Notes under the pieces: generated by a model | Told to the model about the DNA's origin: nothing | What the model saw: only the letters and a program-made list of their open reading frames with translations | Databases searched by the model: none | Part shown: one piece after another, positions 22,848 through 33,694 of the stretch | Position numbering within the stretch: position 1 is the first letter of the stretch | Layout: every line of letters starts with the position of its first letter | Program-made: the position numbers and the translations under genes | NCBI RefSeq assembly: GCF_000224145.3 | Contig: NW_004190346.2 | Span: forward strand, 1-46,971 | Direction: 5' to 3' | Length of the DNA stretch: 46,971 bases | Source: Ciona intestinalis | Lineage: Eukaryota > Chordata > Ascidiacea > Phlebobranchia > Cionidae

Positions 22848-25800
22848 TTATGATGTCTGTACATGGGTTGATATGTGATTGGATAGTTGTTGATAGAAAT
22901 CATCGACACCATCGTAACCTGCAGTAAATAAATTTGTTTAATAAACGTGAGTTGGTTGGGATGATGGTTGCAGATGTAATCGTGGGTTCAAGGTTCGCCG
23001 TTATTGTGAATAAGATTGTCAGCCATACAGAAAAACAATCATCCACAAAGTTACATACATGGGAACTGGTAAGCGGGCACGAGGTTTATGAAACAGAACA
23101 CCAGTGTTTGCCGTCCCAAAAATAAGCCAACACAGTTAAATTAACCAACCTGGAAAAACATTGATATCAATAATATAATGTTTCCCCGTCGTTCCACACA
23201 CAATGATATCCGCACCATATAAGGTCATGTTGATTTCTTGGTTAAAGTTTTGAACAAGTTTGTTGACGAGATCTTCATTTATCTCACGTGGGGGGATGTC
23301 CCCATCTTCAAGCTACAATTAGCATGGTGTGGTAATGTATATACTAATATGTAAACATATAGTGTAGTACATAATGAAGTTTCATATTTTTATAGTTTAT
23401 TTTCCAAGCTTATCATTGTTTAGAAACCATGATGTTTATTGGTGGATGCTGCTTGTGGCATATTAGATGAAGCGTTTGGTTTGACCAAATATTGATGTTC
23501 ATCAGTGATAATAATCAAACACATCTATCTTAACTCACAGTACTAAGTTTGGAGGGAGCTGAATCACAACTTGAAATATGATGTGAGTTGAAGAAAATGG
23601 TTGGGTGGTTTGACCACCGGGTGTCACTGAAGTTGCGTAACGAAGGTCGTTTCATTATGTGGTAACGAGTGCCCACCACAAATATCTGGGGGGGTTATAT
23701 CTTTGTAACTTAGTATAAAACCATTTATTTACAATTTAATGGATTTTAACATAAAATAACTTTAATAGAGTAACTAAACACACAGAAAATTAATAAATTG
23801 GATTTTCTGGTATATAGTTTTCCAGGTAGCAAATGAAACATCGGTTCAAAATTAAGGTTTAAAAACTAGAAGAGTCAATATATATAGCAGTCGAATAAAC
23901 TTAAATAATGTCAACAGAAATATAATATCCTCACTTTATAAAGCAACGCTCCATGATCTATGAACGTTTGAACCACGCACGGAGGGTTGACGTCGCTTAA
24001 ACCATCCTCGTTGAATATTATTGACATCTGGTAATATAATGTTTAATAAAATATAGATAACAAATGATAAACATGAACGAATACAACAGTAGAGCCATAA
24101 TGTGAAATACAAACATAATTATCATTGGTTTCAAATGTTTTCCCCGCACTATTAAACATAGTGGGTTTAATGTCATTTTACTGTGGATTCTCTTCATTGT
24201 TTTATAACAATTTAATCTTCATTATCGAAGAGATAAAACATAATGTTAAATATAATTACCTCGTGCGATTCCACTCCATGTGCTATATTCCGCTTACAAA
24301 CTGTCAACATTTAATAAACAATGTTTACAATTCAATAACGTTTAAATTTAATAATGTTATATGTTTTGTTTGTATTTCATTACCAATAAAAATATGCCAA
24401 AGCTAAGTGGTTACCAATAAATGTCGCTGCCACCATTGTGTGCTTATGTGTCCTTGGGCAAGACACTTAACGACAATTGATCCAACCCAGTGGTCACTAA
24501 TGGGTTGTCCAAATTGCAGCCATACAGAAAAGCATTTTTCTACAAAATTACATACGTGGTAACTTGTAAGCTGACACGAGGTGTATGAAACAAAACACCC
24601 GTGTTATAACGACTGTTGTTGCCCCACCATACGAGGATAAATAAGTTACTTTTATTCAAATACTTTCCACTCAGTGCAGTAATTACCATCAAAGTAACTT
24701 AACTCACCAAAAGGATACTTAACGTTGGCCGAACGAATTTGTTGTTTAAGTTCTTCATGGTTTGTAGAAGTTAGTAAAGTAAAGGTTGGGGAATGTATCA
24801 AACTTTCTGTGGGAGGTTTGTGTTAATATACAATAAGTGTACGGCAAGGCTTGGCCTTGATATAGAACTACAGTATACAACAGCAACATGCATGTGTTAT
24901 ACATATGATGTCCTTTTTTAAATTCGCAAGGGTAAGATTATCGATTATATAACGCAGCAAATATTGTTAATTTAATACCAAGTGGAATAATAAAATAGAA
25001 TAAAAGCATGAACCATCTTACCCCACCCCCATAAACCATCTTACCCCACCACCATGAGCCATCTTACCCCACCACCATGAGCCATCTTACCCCACCCCCA
25101 TAAACCATCTTACCCCACCCCCATAAACCATCTTACCCCATCCCCATGAGCCATCTTACNNNNNNNNNNNNNNNNNNNNNNNNNNNNNNNNNNNNNNNNN
25201 NNNNNNNNNNNNNNNNNNNNNNNNNNNNNNNNNNNNNNNNNNNNNNNNNNNNNNNNNNNNNNNNNNNNNNNNNNNNNNNNNNNNTTCGAATCCCTTCCAG
25301 CGGGTCAATCATCAGAAGCTTTGGGTTGCGATCGATGTACGACTGTTACGTAACAATAAACCATTATGACATCATAAACTGTTCATGCCATTCATATTTA
25401 TTGGGACTTATAATGTTGTAAAGTTAAAGTATGGTAACCACACTATGCATCCAATACATCAACTATATTCCCATGGTTCTATAAAAACTGTTTAACAAAG
25501 ATCTCCCCTTTAAACATGTTTACCTGAATCCTTTGTACATTTCTGGACGCTACCTCGGAGCCGTGCATCGCTTCGATCATCATGTCTGTTATTTTATGAA
25601 CGATCGCAACAAAAGGTCCTTGCTCCTCAAAGTTGGAAAAATCAATCTAAAAAGATTGGATTTAAACTAATGTTACAATGTTGGGGTAATGGGCCAACTC
25701 CGACATAAATTTCAGGACCCAGGTCCCATGGCACGCCTTACTGTAGAACCTCACCCATATGCATATACAATGTTTGGGTAATGGGCCAACTCTGGCTTAA

Positions 25801-26116
25801 ATCTCAGGTTCCATGGCATGCCTTACTGTAGGACCTCACCCATAAAGAATATAAATATACAATGTTGGGGTAATAAACTCTGGTCTAATGGCATGCCTCA
25901 CCCATATATTATGAAACGTCTTCCACTTACCTCAACGAGTTGAAAACCATGTTTTCTGTCGAGTAAAAAAGTAATTTTAAAGTTTTGAAATCTAAAAATA
26001 CGTTGGGCAAAATAACATATTATTGCAACTTACCGTAGAATAGAATCAAACTCAGCGAAATTAACTTTCTTTTTCTTCTTGGCGCTGAACCAGCAGCCAA
26101 CTTTAGCCAATTCCAT
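22848..26116 (-). CDS. ITPK1: inositol-tetrakisphosphate 1-kinase
   Basis: Ten exons on the minus strand: 26116-26034, 25955-25931 (25 nt), 25646-25524, 25342 into the gap at 25284, 24806-24708, 24300-24260, 24027-23935, 23685-23539, 23312-23150 and 22918-22848. All visible junctions keep phase. The enzyme is a cytosolic ATP-grasp kinase/phosphomutase that makes inositol penta- and hexakisphosphate precursors. Signatures: VGCWFSAKKKKKVNF, EEQGPFVAIVHKITD, NPKLLMIDPLEGIR, SPTFTLLTSTN, VCKRNIAHGVESHE, PPCVVQTFIDHGALLYK, MKRPSLRNFS, and the metal-binding IIDINVFPGYDGV. The C-terminus is short (ends STHVQTS), without the long vertebrate tail. Part of exon 4 and perhaps more is lost in the gap. 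AATAAA (minus) is at 22795-22790. It shares a short divergent promoter with POLD4. Confidence 0.95.
22927..22945 (+). terminator. candidate SMARCC polyadenylation signals
   Basis: AATAAA at 22927-22932 and again at 22940-22945, about 300 bases past the SMARCC stop. If used, the SMARCC 3' UTR would cover the whole last exon of ITPK1 on the other strand. Confidence 0.45.
22950..23110 (+). mobile_element. SINE copy, core deleted
   Basis: GTTGCAGATGTAATCGTGGG plus TTCAAGGTTCGCC (B box), then directly TCAGCCATACAGAAAAACAA and the GGCACGAGGTTTATGAAACA tail. It lies in the last ITPK1 intron. Confidence 0.8.
24415..24660 (+). mobile_element. near full-length SINE in ITPK1 intron
   Basis: CTGCCACCATTGTGTGCTTA, GTCCTTGGGCAAGACACTTA, CCCAGTGGTCACTAATGGGT, CAGCCATACAGAAAAGCA and the complete tail to ACGAGGATAAATAAGTTAC. 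One of the cleanest copies in the window. Confidence 0.9.
25012..25159 (+). repeat. 21-bp minisatellite next to a gap
   Basis: Seven units of AACCATCTTACCCCACCCCC with ATA/ATG variants in an ITPK1 intron, running into the N run at 25160. The true array is probably longer. Confidence 0.9.
25675..25915 (+). repeat. ~100-bp tandem repeat, three units
   Basis: Units begin ACAATGTTGGGGTAATGGGC and end in CCTTACTGTAGGACCTCACC then CATAT. The third is shortened. Single diverged copies of the family lie at about 2340-2390, 8640-8665, 17125-17230 and (inverted) 38945-39020. Confidence 0.8.
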
Positions 26117-26308
26117 TTATTACTTAATACATTCACTCAACAACTTACCCCAACACATGTGCCGGTTAATGATCTGTGTTTACACTGCGTGCTTATATAT
26201 GGACCGCAACATATTCTAAAACCACCGACCGTTTATTTTACGTTGGTTCACAGTAGGGGAGCGATCCAATATTTATTTCTCGTTTGCTGTTTGGACGATT
26301 TTAACGAA
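26117..26308. promoter_or_regulatory. divergent ITPK1/POLD4 promoter region
   Basis: The two start codons face away from each other across 192 bases. I see no TATA box. A shared bidirectional promoter is the simple reading, unless one gene has an unseen upstream exon. Confidence 0.5.
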
Positions 26309-27622
26309 ATGAATGAACAAAAAGTCACAAATTATTTAAGAAAAAAGAAAAATTTGCCAAAACTGAAAGGTAATCTACGTTTTTAGCTTTATTTTTATAC
26401 TGATGTTTTAACGTTATGTTTAGATATTATAACGTTGTAACACATATTATAATTTACATTTTTATTTATATTTGAACATACATCTATGGTGTACCAGTTA
26501 CATAAAACATAGTATTTGTAAATACAATACTTGTCTATATCGTTTTTATACATGCAACAAAAAGTCCTTAAACAAAACACAAGTATACATAATGTTCTAA
26601 AATGCCAATGCTACTGAGGAATTTACCCTTTTTACATGTTGTCGTTTCATTCTTCCATTTATCACCATGAAATCATGAGAAAAGTCTCTTTACTAACCAC
26701 AATATCTCAAACCCCTAGACCAACCGTGTGACCTCCCATCCAATGTTGGAACCCCAGATTGCCTTTCACCCAGCGTGGATGAACAATTGAAGCAATTACG
26801 AGATTTTGATTTAAACAATAAGTTCGGACCAAGTCAAGGTAATAAACTGTTTTAATCTTTTAAAATGTGTTTGATTTTCCTGCTGCAACTTTACCATTAT
26901 CACTCCATAATAATTGATAGTAAATTTTCGAATGATTAAATCAGAAATTGGGAGATGAGAAAAAAGAGAGTCATAGGAGAAAAAAGAGAGTCATATTCTT
27001 ACAGTGGGTAGCAAGTTTGCCGGAGTTTGGTATTTTAGTTACGTCTGTATTAGCTATAGAAGATATGTTGATATACAAACACTTGATTTTTAAGCCATGG
27101 AACTGAGCTTTAGAGCACGATTGATCCATTCTCCACCAAATCTCTACATTAAGTTAAGACAGCCACTCTGAACTTTCGCACAAGTCGCACAAACAAACAA
27201 ATCTTAAGAAAAGTTAATTTAGGCACCAAACCTGGGGTGGCAGGGTCTGCTGGCCAACCCTACTTTTCTACCCTGCTTTATTGTATTACAACCAATAAGT
27301 TGGATTTGTTTCATGGATTGTGTTTGACTATCCCTGCCCCCCCCACCCCCCTGGGTTTAAAAGGTTTAGTTTTCAGTTGCAAGAAGTGTTTGGAATATGA
27401 CTTCAGTTAAGTAATGTGTGTTTGCATTCACATTAGATGTTGTTGTTCATATTAAGTTTGTTACGGACACCATTTGCAGGAATACCTCGTGTTGATCGTT
27501 GGGAAAGAGCTTCTCGATTACAGCTTGACCCCCCAATACATATCATGCAGATATTACAAAGCAACTTAAACAACAACAAGTTTCAATCTTCCATATGGAG
27601 TGGTCACAAACTTTTAGACTGA
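26309..27622 (+). CDS. POLD4: DNA polymerase delta subunit 4 (p12)
   Basis: Three exons, 26309-26369, 26719-26838 and 27480-27622, join in phase to 107 residues, the same length as human p12. The protein stabilises polymerase delta and contacts PCNA at replication forks. N-terminal NEQKVTNYLRKKK resembles the PCNA-binding stretch of p12. The conserved C-terminal half is LKQLRDFDLNNKFGPSQGI, RVDRWERASRLQLDPP and KFQSSIWSG. The frame is open upstream of 26309, but this Met best fits the family N-terminus. AATAAA at 27738-27743 follows the stop by 116 bases. Confidence 0.92.
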
Positions 27623-27743
27623 ATATTTTATGCAACAGTATTTGTTTTTATATATTTTAACTTATTTAAATTATTGACAGCAATATTTTTCATTAATGTT
27701 CCAATTTTATGCACTTTTAAAATAATTGTGTTTTGTAAATAAA

Positions 27744-28226
27744 CCACTATCGTACAATTAGCTGGTTATCTTATTTTACTGAAGGTTCTTGTGCTTTGAT
27801 TAAAACCAGAGCATTTGTGAATGCTGTGAATTAGAAGTTAAATTTTTAAACCTATTATGATGTTTTTTAAATGTCTTTCATGTTTGTTACTTTACTGGAA
27901 CAAGGCGATTTATTGCAATAAAGCAACCGCTAGACGTCGGGACTGAGTCACGAATGTTTTGTGATTAGGACGCAATCGAGTGTGATAACATAATCCATCG
28001 CTTTGTGACGTCATAAATAAGGTTCGGGCGTGTTCAGAAAAATCGCGAAAAGTTGATTTCGTTTATTTATGAGGCAGTGTTTTATAGTACTGTGACGTAT
28101 GTTTATTGCTTTTTCAAGTTTATTGTTACGTCATCAAACAGCTTTAAGCATCGTCGAGTCATCCGTGACGTAATAATAGTCTTTGTCGCTGGGGATGGCG
28201 ACACGGATCAGTGATTAGTTCGGTTA
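27744..28226. other. intergenic region between POLD4 and the GT31 gene
   Basis: No gene seen. TTTATT at 28062-28067 gives AATAAA on the minus strand, 160 bases past the stop of the GT31 gene. A TGACGTCA lies near 28009. Confidence 0.5.
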
Positions 28227-30982
28227 CTATCTGAAACACTGACAAACACTGGAATCGACCATTTCGTCTATAGATTGTTGCCACGCATCAACAAACGCGT
28301 TTACATTATGGTTGGGAGACTGTGTGTAACCGCTGTAATGTACAGCCACCGTTTCCTCAGGTTTGATCACCATCTGGTCTGGCATCCCAATCTTCTGACG
28401 GAGGATTCCTGTAATCCAAACATCGTCCAAATACAATGAATCCACCGACCACGATTCTCGTAGCAGTTGATCTATTATCCTCATAGAGGTTGTGTACATG
28501 CCGCCATGACAGTATCGGGGGAATACGGGCCACTTAAACAACGACTCAGAGATGAACCATTTCTTAAATATTCCGTTTTCGTCTCTAACTGGCTTTTCAT
28601 CAACCCCCATTCTAAACATGCATATGATCGGGAATTCGAACCACGAGTCTTTGCGCATAAGTTCGAATCCTTTATTAATGGTCTTCGTCATCTTTAACAT
28701 ATCGACCATGAAGTCGTCATCCATGGAGGAATAGAGGAAAGTTGACGGCAGATGAAGCGACGCCCATTCCATCCCGGCGAGCGTTTTCAACGCAATGTTT
28801 CTATCAATAACAAACAATATGACAAATTATGAACATTTTTGAACCATACACGTGTTGTTTACTATGTTATACGAGGCAATGAATGAATGTAACTCAATTA
28901 TCCTCGCATGGCAGGGGACTGACAGTCGTTATAACACGGGTGTTTTGTTTCATACACCTCGTGCCCGCTTACGAGCTGCCACAAATGTAATTTTGTGGGT
29001 GACTATTTTCCTGTGTGGTTGACAATTTGAGCAATCCATTAGTGACCACTGAGTTGGAACAATTGTGGTTACAACAACAGTGGCTACCTGGAACCGCATC
29101 CTGTGACCTAACATTTAAACGTCAAACTATTCGATTCCAATCCAGAGAAAGTTACGTAATCTATTATGACGTCACACCTATAATCATCTGGTCCATTGAA
29201 TTGTAGAATGTCGCCGTGTTCTTTCGACTCCTTCGTCAATCTCCGCTCAGTAAACCTGGCACCGCTGAGCCCGACAACGAACACAACAGTGATGTTTCCT
29301 TCCTCCACGCGAAACAACGATGCCCAACTACGACGCAGAATCTCACGTCTTATGAACGAGTTGGCGGACGACTTAACAAATATCACCATGCTCCATGTTA
29401 CGTCTGTGGTGTAACGTTATATATTGTAGGGGGGGGTAGGACACCTTTTCATTCTAAAGTTCTGTCCCATTTAGTTGGTGAACAAGAAATTGACTATATA
29501 ACATCGAATTAATTAACACAATGGAGAGAATAGACTAAGCAACAAAACGACAGTCGTTAGAAAACGCTACTGTTAAAAACTATAAAAATAGCGCCAGCTA
29601 AAAGGTTGTTGGACCAAGTATTTTGTTATGAAACAAATTTCTCGACATAAGCAACCACTGTCGCGTGTCGTTATAGAATTGCGTGGGGGGGAGTTCATGG
29701 TGGAACACACATATAAACATAATTAAATTCACGAGTATCTTAACGTAATATATAGTAGGGCATTCCATCTTCTCGTTCCCTTTTTTTAGTAAACAAAGAA
29801 CATTTAAAGAATTATAAAACCGTATCCTCACGACTCCCATAGACCGTTGTTAATTGTTTAAAACACGATCAGGATATTTTGATATTATGTGTTAAAGGTG
29901 TCCCGTCTTCCCCACCCTACTGTACTTAAACTGTGACATAACAGGGTGGGGAAGATAGGAAACCTTACCAATCTATTTTCTTGTCCCATTTGATTGTATA
30001 CAAAGAATTTTAAACAATTATAAAACCGTATCCTCACGACTCCCATAAACCGTTGTTTATTGTTTAAAACACGATCAGGCTATTTAGATATAAGGTGATA
30101 CAGGTGTCCCATCTTACCCCAAAGAACTATTATGTTGGACCATTGTCGTTGCATCATAACAGAATACACCAAGTGCTTTGGTACGCCCATGAACAAACCC
30201 CAACGTGAGCGCTCAGTGTATACATACTTTATCTACGTCATCATATTCATACGTCACAAATACTTACTACCCACGCTCGCATTCCCCGTACACACGGGTG
30301 AACTACAACGATTCTTGAACAACGCCCAGGGTTCTTTTAAATATATTTGGTCAGTGTGTGTTTGCCCCAATCTGGAATGTATAAGAAGACACCCATGTAA
30401 TAACTCAACAGTGAGCATAAGGTGTATGAATACACCATGTGTGTCTTGTGTATAAGAAGACACCTATGTTTTAACTCGACAGTGAGCATGAGGTGTATGA
30501 ATACACTATGTGTGTCTGATGTATAAGAAGACACCCATGTTATAACTCGACAGTGAGCATGAGGTGTATGAATACACCTATATGTTATAAGTTGGAACTT
30601 ACTTGATACTCTGATTAACCTCGAACACGATACGACACACGGTCACCACACCGACGACGAGTATCAAGGTAGTTAATATGGAACACCTGTGAATGTTTAT
30701 GTTAATTCTGACGTCATAGTAGATATGGTCATAGTTTAAGATAATTGTATAGGACGGAAAAAACGGGACACCTTTAGCACATAATGTCTAAATATCCTGG
30801 TCGTGTTTTAAACAAATAACAACGCTCTATGGAAGTCAAAAAAATACAGTTTTAAAAAAACCTTGAGTTTTTTATTTACGACTAAATAGGACGAGTAAAT
30901 AGAAGAAAAATGTGTCTCATCTTCCCCCACCCCCTTATATTATTACTAATCTATGACGTCACACTTACTTTCGTTGCATCAT
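28227..30982 (-). CDS. GT31 (beta-1,3-galactosyltransferase-like) glycosyltransferase A
   Basis: Five exons on the minus strand join in phase: 30982-30969, 30686-30603, 30371-30268, 29403-29178 and 28800-28227 (1002 nt, 333 residues). It starts MMQRK, then a type II membrane anchor (about 6-25, ILTTLILVVGVVTVCRIVF), a Cys-containing stem, and a GT31 catalytic domain. Motifs: MVIFVKSSANSFIRRE and ILRRSWAS (the RRxxIRxTW-type motif), ITVVFVVG, DDYRNIALKT, the DxD metal site DDD at about 170-172, FPRYCHGGMYTTS and LYLDDVW. It should transfer a sugar in the Golgi. Donor and acceptor are not predictable from sequence. Two MITE-like elements and a 70-bp tandem repeat sit in its introns. It is head-to-head with paralog B, 565 bases apart. 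Confidence 0.88.
28885..29090 (-). mobile_element. SINE in last intron of GT31 gene A
   Basis: Minus-oriented tail (TCCTCGCATGGCAGGGGACT, then GTTTCATACACCTCGTGCCC) and core (ATTAGTGACCACTGAGTTGG). Its left end also appears, mirrored, beside the same exon of paralog B (33030-33056). Confidence 0.85.
29753..29929 (-). mobile_element. MITE-like element with terminal inverted repeats
   Basis: Starts AGTAGGGCATTCCATCTTCT and ends GTGTCCCGTCTTCCCCACCC then TACTGT. The interior carries AATTATAAAACCGTATCCTC and TTTAAAACACGATCAGGATA. Family ends resemble GGTGGGGGAAGATGGGACA. Confidence 0.7.
29940..30122 (-). mobile_element. second MITE-like copy, same orientation
   Basis: Follows the previous copy by about 10 bases: AGGGTGGGGAAGATAGGAAA to GGTGTCCCATCTTACCCCA with the same interior. 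Both lie in one intron of GT31 gene A. Confidence 0.7.
30374..30592 (+). repeat. ~71-bp tandem repeat, three units
   Basis: Each unit has AGAAGACACCCATGTTATAA, CTCGACAGTGAGCATGAGGT and GTATGAATACACCATGTGTG. It lies in the intron between anchor and stem exons of GT31 gene A. Confidence 0.9.
30752..30940 (+). mobile_element. MITE-like copy, opposite orientation
   Basis: AACGGGACACCTTTAGCACA to TGTGTCTCATCTTCCCCCAC, interior TCCTGGTCGTGTTTTAAAC. It lies in intron 1 of GT31 gene A. Confidence 0.65.
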
Positions 30983-31547
30983 ATTCGTCAATATCAACCA
31001 TTCATATTCAACAAAACGTCTACGTAACAATAGAAACACCCTGACTATTGTTCGTTGTATTACTCAACAATCGCTATCATTACGTCATTTACCAATGATT
31101 CCACGTTCTAGAAAAACAAAAGACCTGACTTCCGACTTCCTTTATTAAAGCATTGTTACGTCACATGCAACGATTATAAGAACACATACCCCAATAAACA
31201 TAATTTACATATTTAAACTAATGTTTCATAACATCCTCGCTTTTTATCTAAGATACTTCTCCTTTAGTTGTTAACTACACCGTGGTAGGTTGTCTGTTGT
31301 TTTGAACCGAAGTATTAAGTCACTGCAGCTACCATTGTGTCGTCACTGCTCCCCACTCTTATACAGGAACCGCTCAATTCCTAGTCGTATCCCACATTTG
31401 TCGCACCGCTTAAGAATGTAAGGGCATCCCCAGCGTTAACACGCCTCACTGACCAACAATCGTTACCCCGTCACGGGTGGTTGGAGGCAAGACACGCATG
31501 AACCTCCCTTCGTTTCTTGCGGTCGTTCATTTTCTTGTTGGCCATCT
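30983..31547. promoter_or_regulatory. divergent promoter region of the GT31 pair
   Basis: 565 bases separate the two start codons. The region has several partial CRE-like sites (TTACGTCA) but no clear TATA box facing either gene. Confidence 0.4.
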
Positions 31548-33694
31548 ATGACGCGTATGGCGGGCATTAAGCTTTCCAGGTTTGTCTTTGTTGTTGTGGT
31601 TAATTTATATTTAATATATCTTTATTCAGATGTTTCGCTAAAGTCGCCGCCCGTGTTTTATTGTTCTTTATATTCGGGTTTACGGCGATGGAAATCTACA
31701 AATGCAACCAACATGTTATAATACAAAGGTGAGGTTTATAGCTTACGTTGTTGCCATACCTCACTTTTACTTTGTACCCCTACAGTTTTTTGGTTTAATT
31801 GTAAATATGTTTTTAACTGTAAGCGTGTTTTATCGATTGTCGTTTTGTCGCTATATCCTGTATTTCCGTTTCAACCAATTCTTTAATCTTCGCCATTGTA
31901 ATCGAAGATACAAATACATTTAATTCTCACCAGGCTATCATCCATCACCGCGCATAAGGCTAATGTTCGCACCAGAAGCTCAAAACCTGAGCCCTCATAC
32001 ACAAGTGCTTGGGTGAAAAGGCAGCCGGCCCAGTTTCTAATAGAGCCTTGGAACTTCCGTAGTTCATGCGACCAACACGAATGCAAGCCAGCCGAGTTCG
32101 AATCCGAAAAAAGTAAGCTGAATTGTAGTTTTGTTTACCTTGGCTGTTGAGTTATATCGATTGAAATAAACTTTTTGGATGATAATTAATGTCGTGTTAA
32201 TACAATGCTTAATGTAATGCCTAAACTTACTCTTCGGATGAAATGTTGAAAGGCTATATTGCGTCCTATAGTCACATTGTTTTTTTTCCGGGTGGCATAA
32301 ATGGAACCTTTTTAACTGGAAGAGCTTATTGTAATACTATACAACTCCCTAAGTTCTTTACTTGCTGCAGCTGCAGCACCGTTGTCGTTATGTTTTAGCG
32401 CTGACGCTATAGCCTCTGTGACGTGATTAACTAAATCATTGTTTTGTAGGTACAACCGCCAATGTTGTTCTTTTCATTAAATCGCGTTCAAATTCTTTTT
32501 ATCGACGTCAAATATTACGTCAGAGTTGGGCGTCGGTGTCACGTGTGGGGAACGTGAACGTGTCCGTTGTATTTGTGGTCGGGTCGTTAGGTGTCAACCA
32601 CACAAGGAACAAGGTATGGTTACTACAGGAGAATGCAACTTATGGCGACGTGCTGCAGTACAAAGGATCCGACGACTACAGGTTTGGGGTCTCACACTTA
32701 TTCATTCGTATATTGGTTTATGTTGCGTATTAAACATCATGGGTACGAGTGAATATCGGTAAGGCTGTATTCAGCGCAGACGTTTTGTCATAATGCATGA
32801 CTGCCTAAGATTAGCGTTGGTGTTTCTTCCGTTGTTGCTTTCCTGTTTGATTAAATGAATAGAACTTATTTATCCTCGTATGGCAGGACAACAACAGCCA
32901 TGTATATGCTCACAATCGTCAAACCTCGAACTATTAATAGAAATGTCTTTGACGTTTAAAATACATGGGGCACGAGGTGTATGAAACAGAATATCCATGC
33001 TTGAACGACATCGTTGCCCCGCCATGCGAGGATAAATAAGTTACATTCATTCATTGTCTCGTATAACATAGTAAACAACACGTGTATGGTTCAAAAATGT
33101 TCATAATTTGTCATATTGTTTGTTATTGATAGAAACATTGCGTTAAAAACGCTCGCCGGGATGGAATGGGCGTCGCTTCATCTGCCGTCAACTTTCCTCT
33201 ATTCCTCCATGGATGACGACTTCATGGTCGACATTTTCAAGCTTCACAGCGCTGTTAACCAAGCATTCGAGTTAAAGATTGAGAACAAATGGCCAGAGTT
33301 CCCGATCATATGCATGTTTATAATGGCCACCGATGAAAGGCCTTACAGGGACGAAAACGGAATATTTAAGAAATGGTTCATCTCTGAGTCGTTGTTTAAG
33401 TGGCCCGTATTCCCCCGATACTGTCATGGCGGCATGTACACAACCTCTATGAGGATAATAGATCAACTGCTACGAGAATCGTGGTCGGTGGATTCATTGT
33501 ATTTAGACGATGTTTGGATTACAGGAATCCTCCGTCAGAAGATTGGGATGCCGGACCAGATGGTGATGACGCTTGGTGAGGGAATCGGGATGCACAAGAA
33601 CAAAGTTATCAACGATACAGCAAACTTCATGATGGAATGGAAAACAATCAAATCCTCCGACTCAACATTACTTTGTACCTGCAACATGCATTGA
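31548..33694 (+). CDS. GT31 (beta-1,3-galactosyltransferase-like) glycosyltransferase B
   Basis: Five exons join in phase: 31548-31579, 31630-31728, 31934-32112, 32450-32681 and 33133-33694 (1104 nt, 367 residues). Intron phases equal those of paralog A at every position. Short cytosolic start (MTRMAGIKLSR), membrane anchor at about 15-32 (VAARVLLFFIFGFTAM), a longer basic stem with two cysteines, then the catalytic domain: VVLFIKSRSNSFYRRQ, ILRQSWAS, VSVVFVVGSLG, SDDYRNIALKT, DDD at about 208-210, FPRYCHGGMYTTS, LYLDDVW. Anchor, stem and C-terminus differ strongly from A, while two blocks of the last exon are almost identical to A. Acceptor sugar unknown. Confidence 0.87.
32865..33056. mobile_element. 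two SINE fragments in last intron of GT31 gene B
   Basis: A minus-oriented scrap (TTATTTATCCTCGTATGGCA) and, from about 32971, a plus-oriented tail (GGCACGAGGTGTATGAAACA to GCCATGCGAGGATAAATAAG). Confidence 0.75.
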
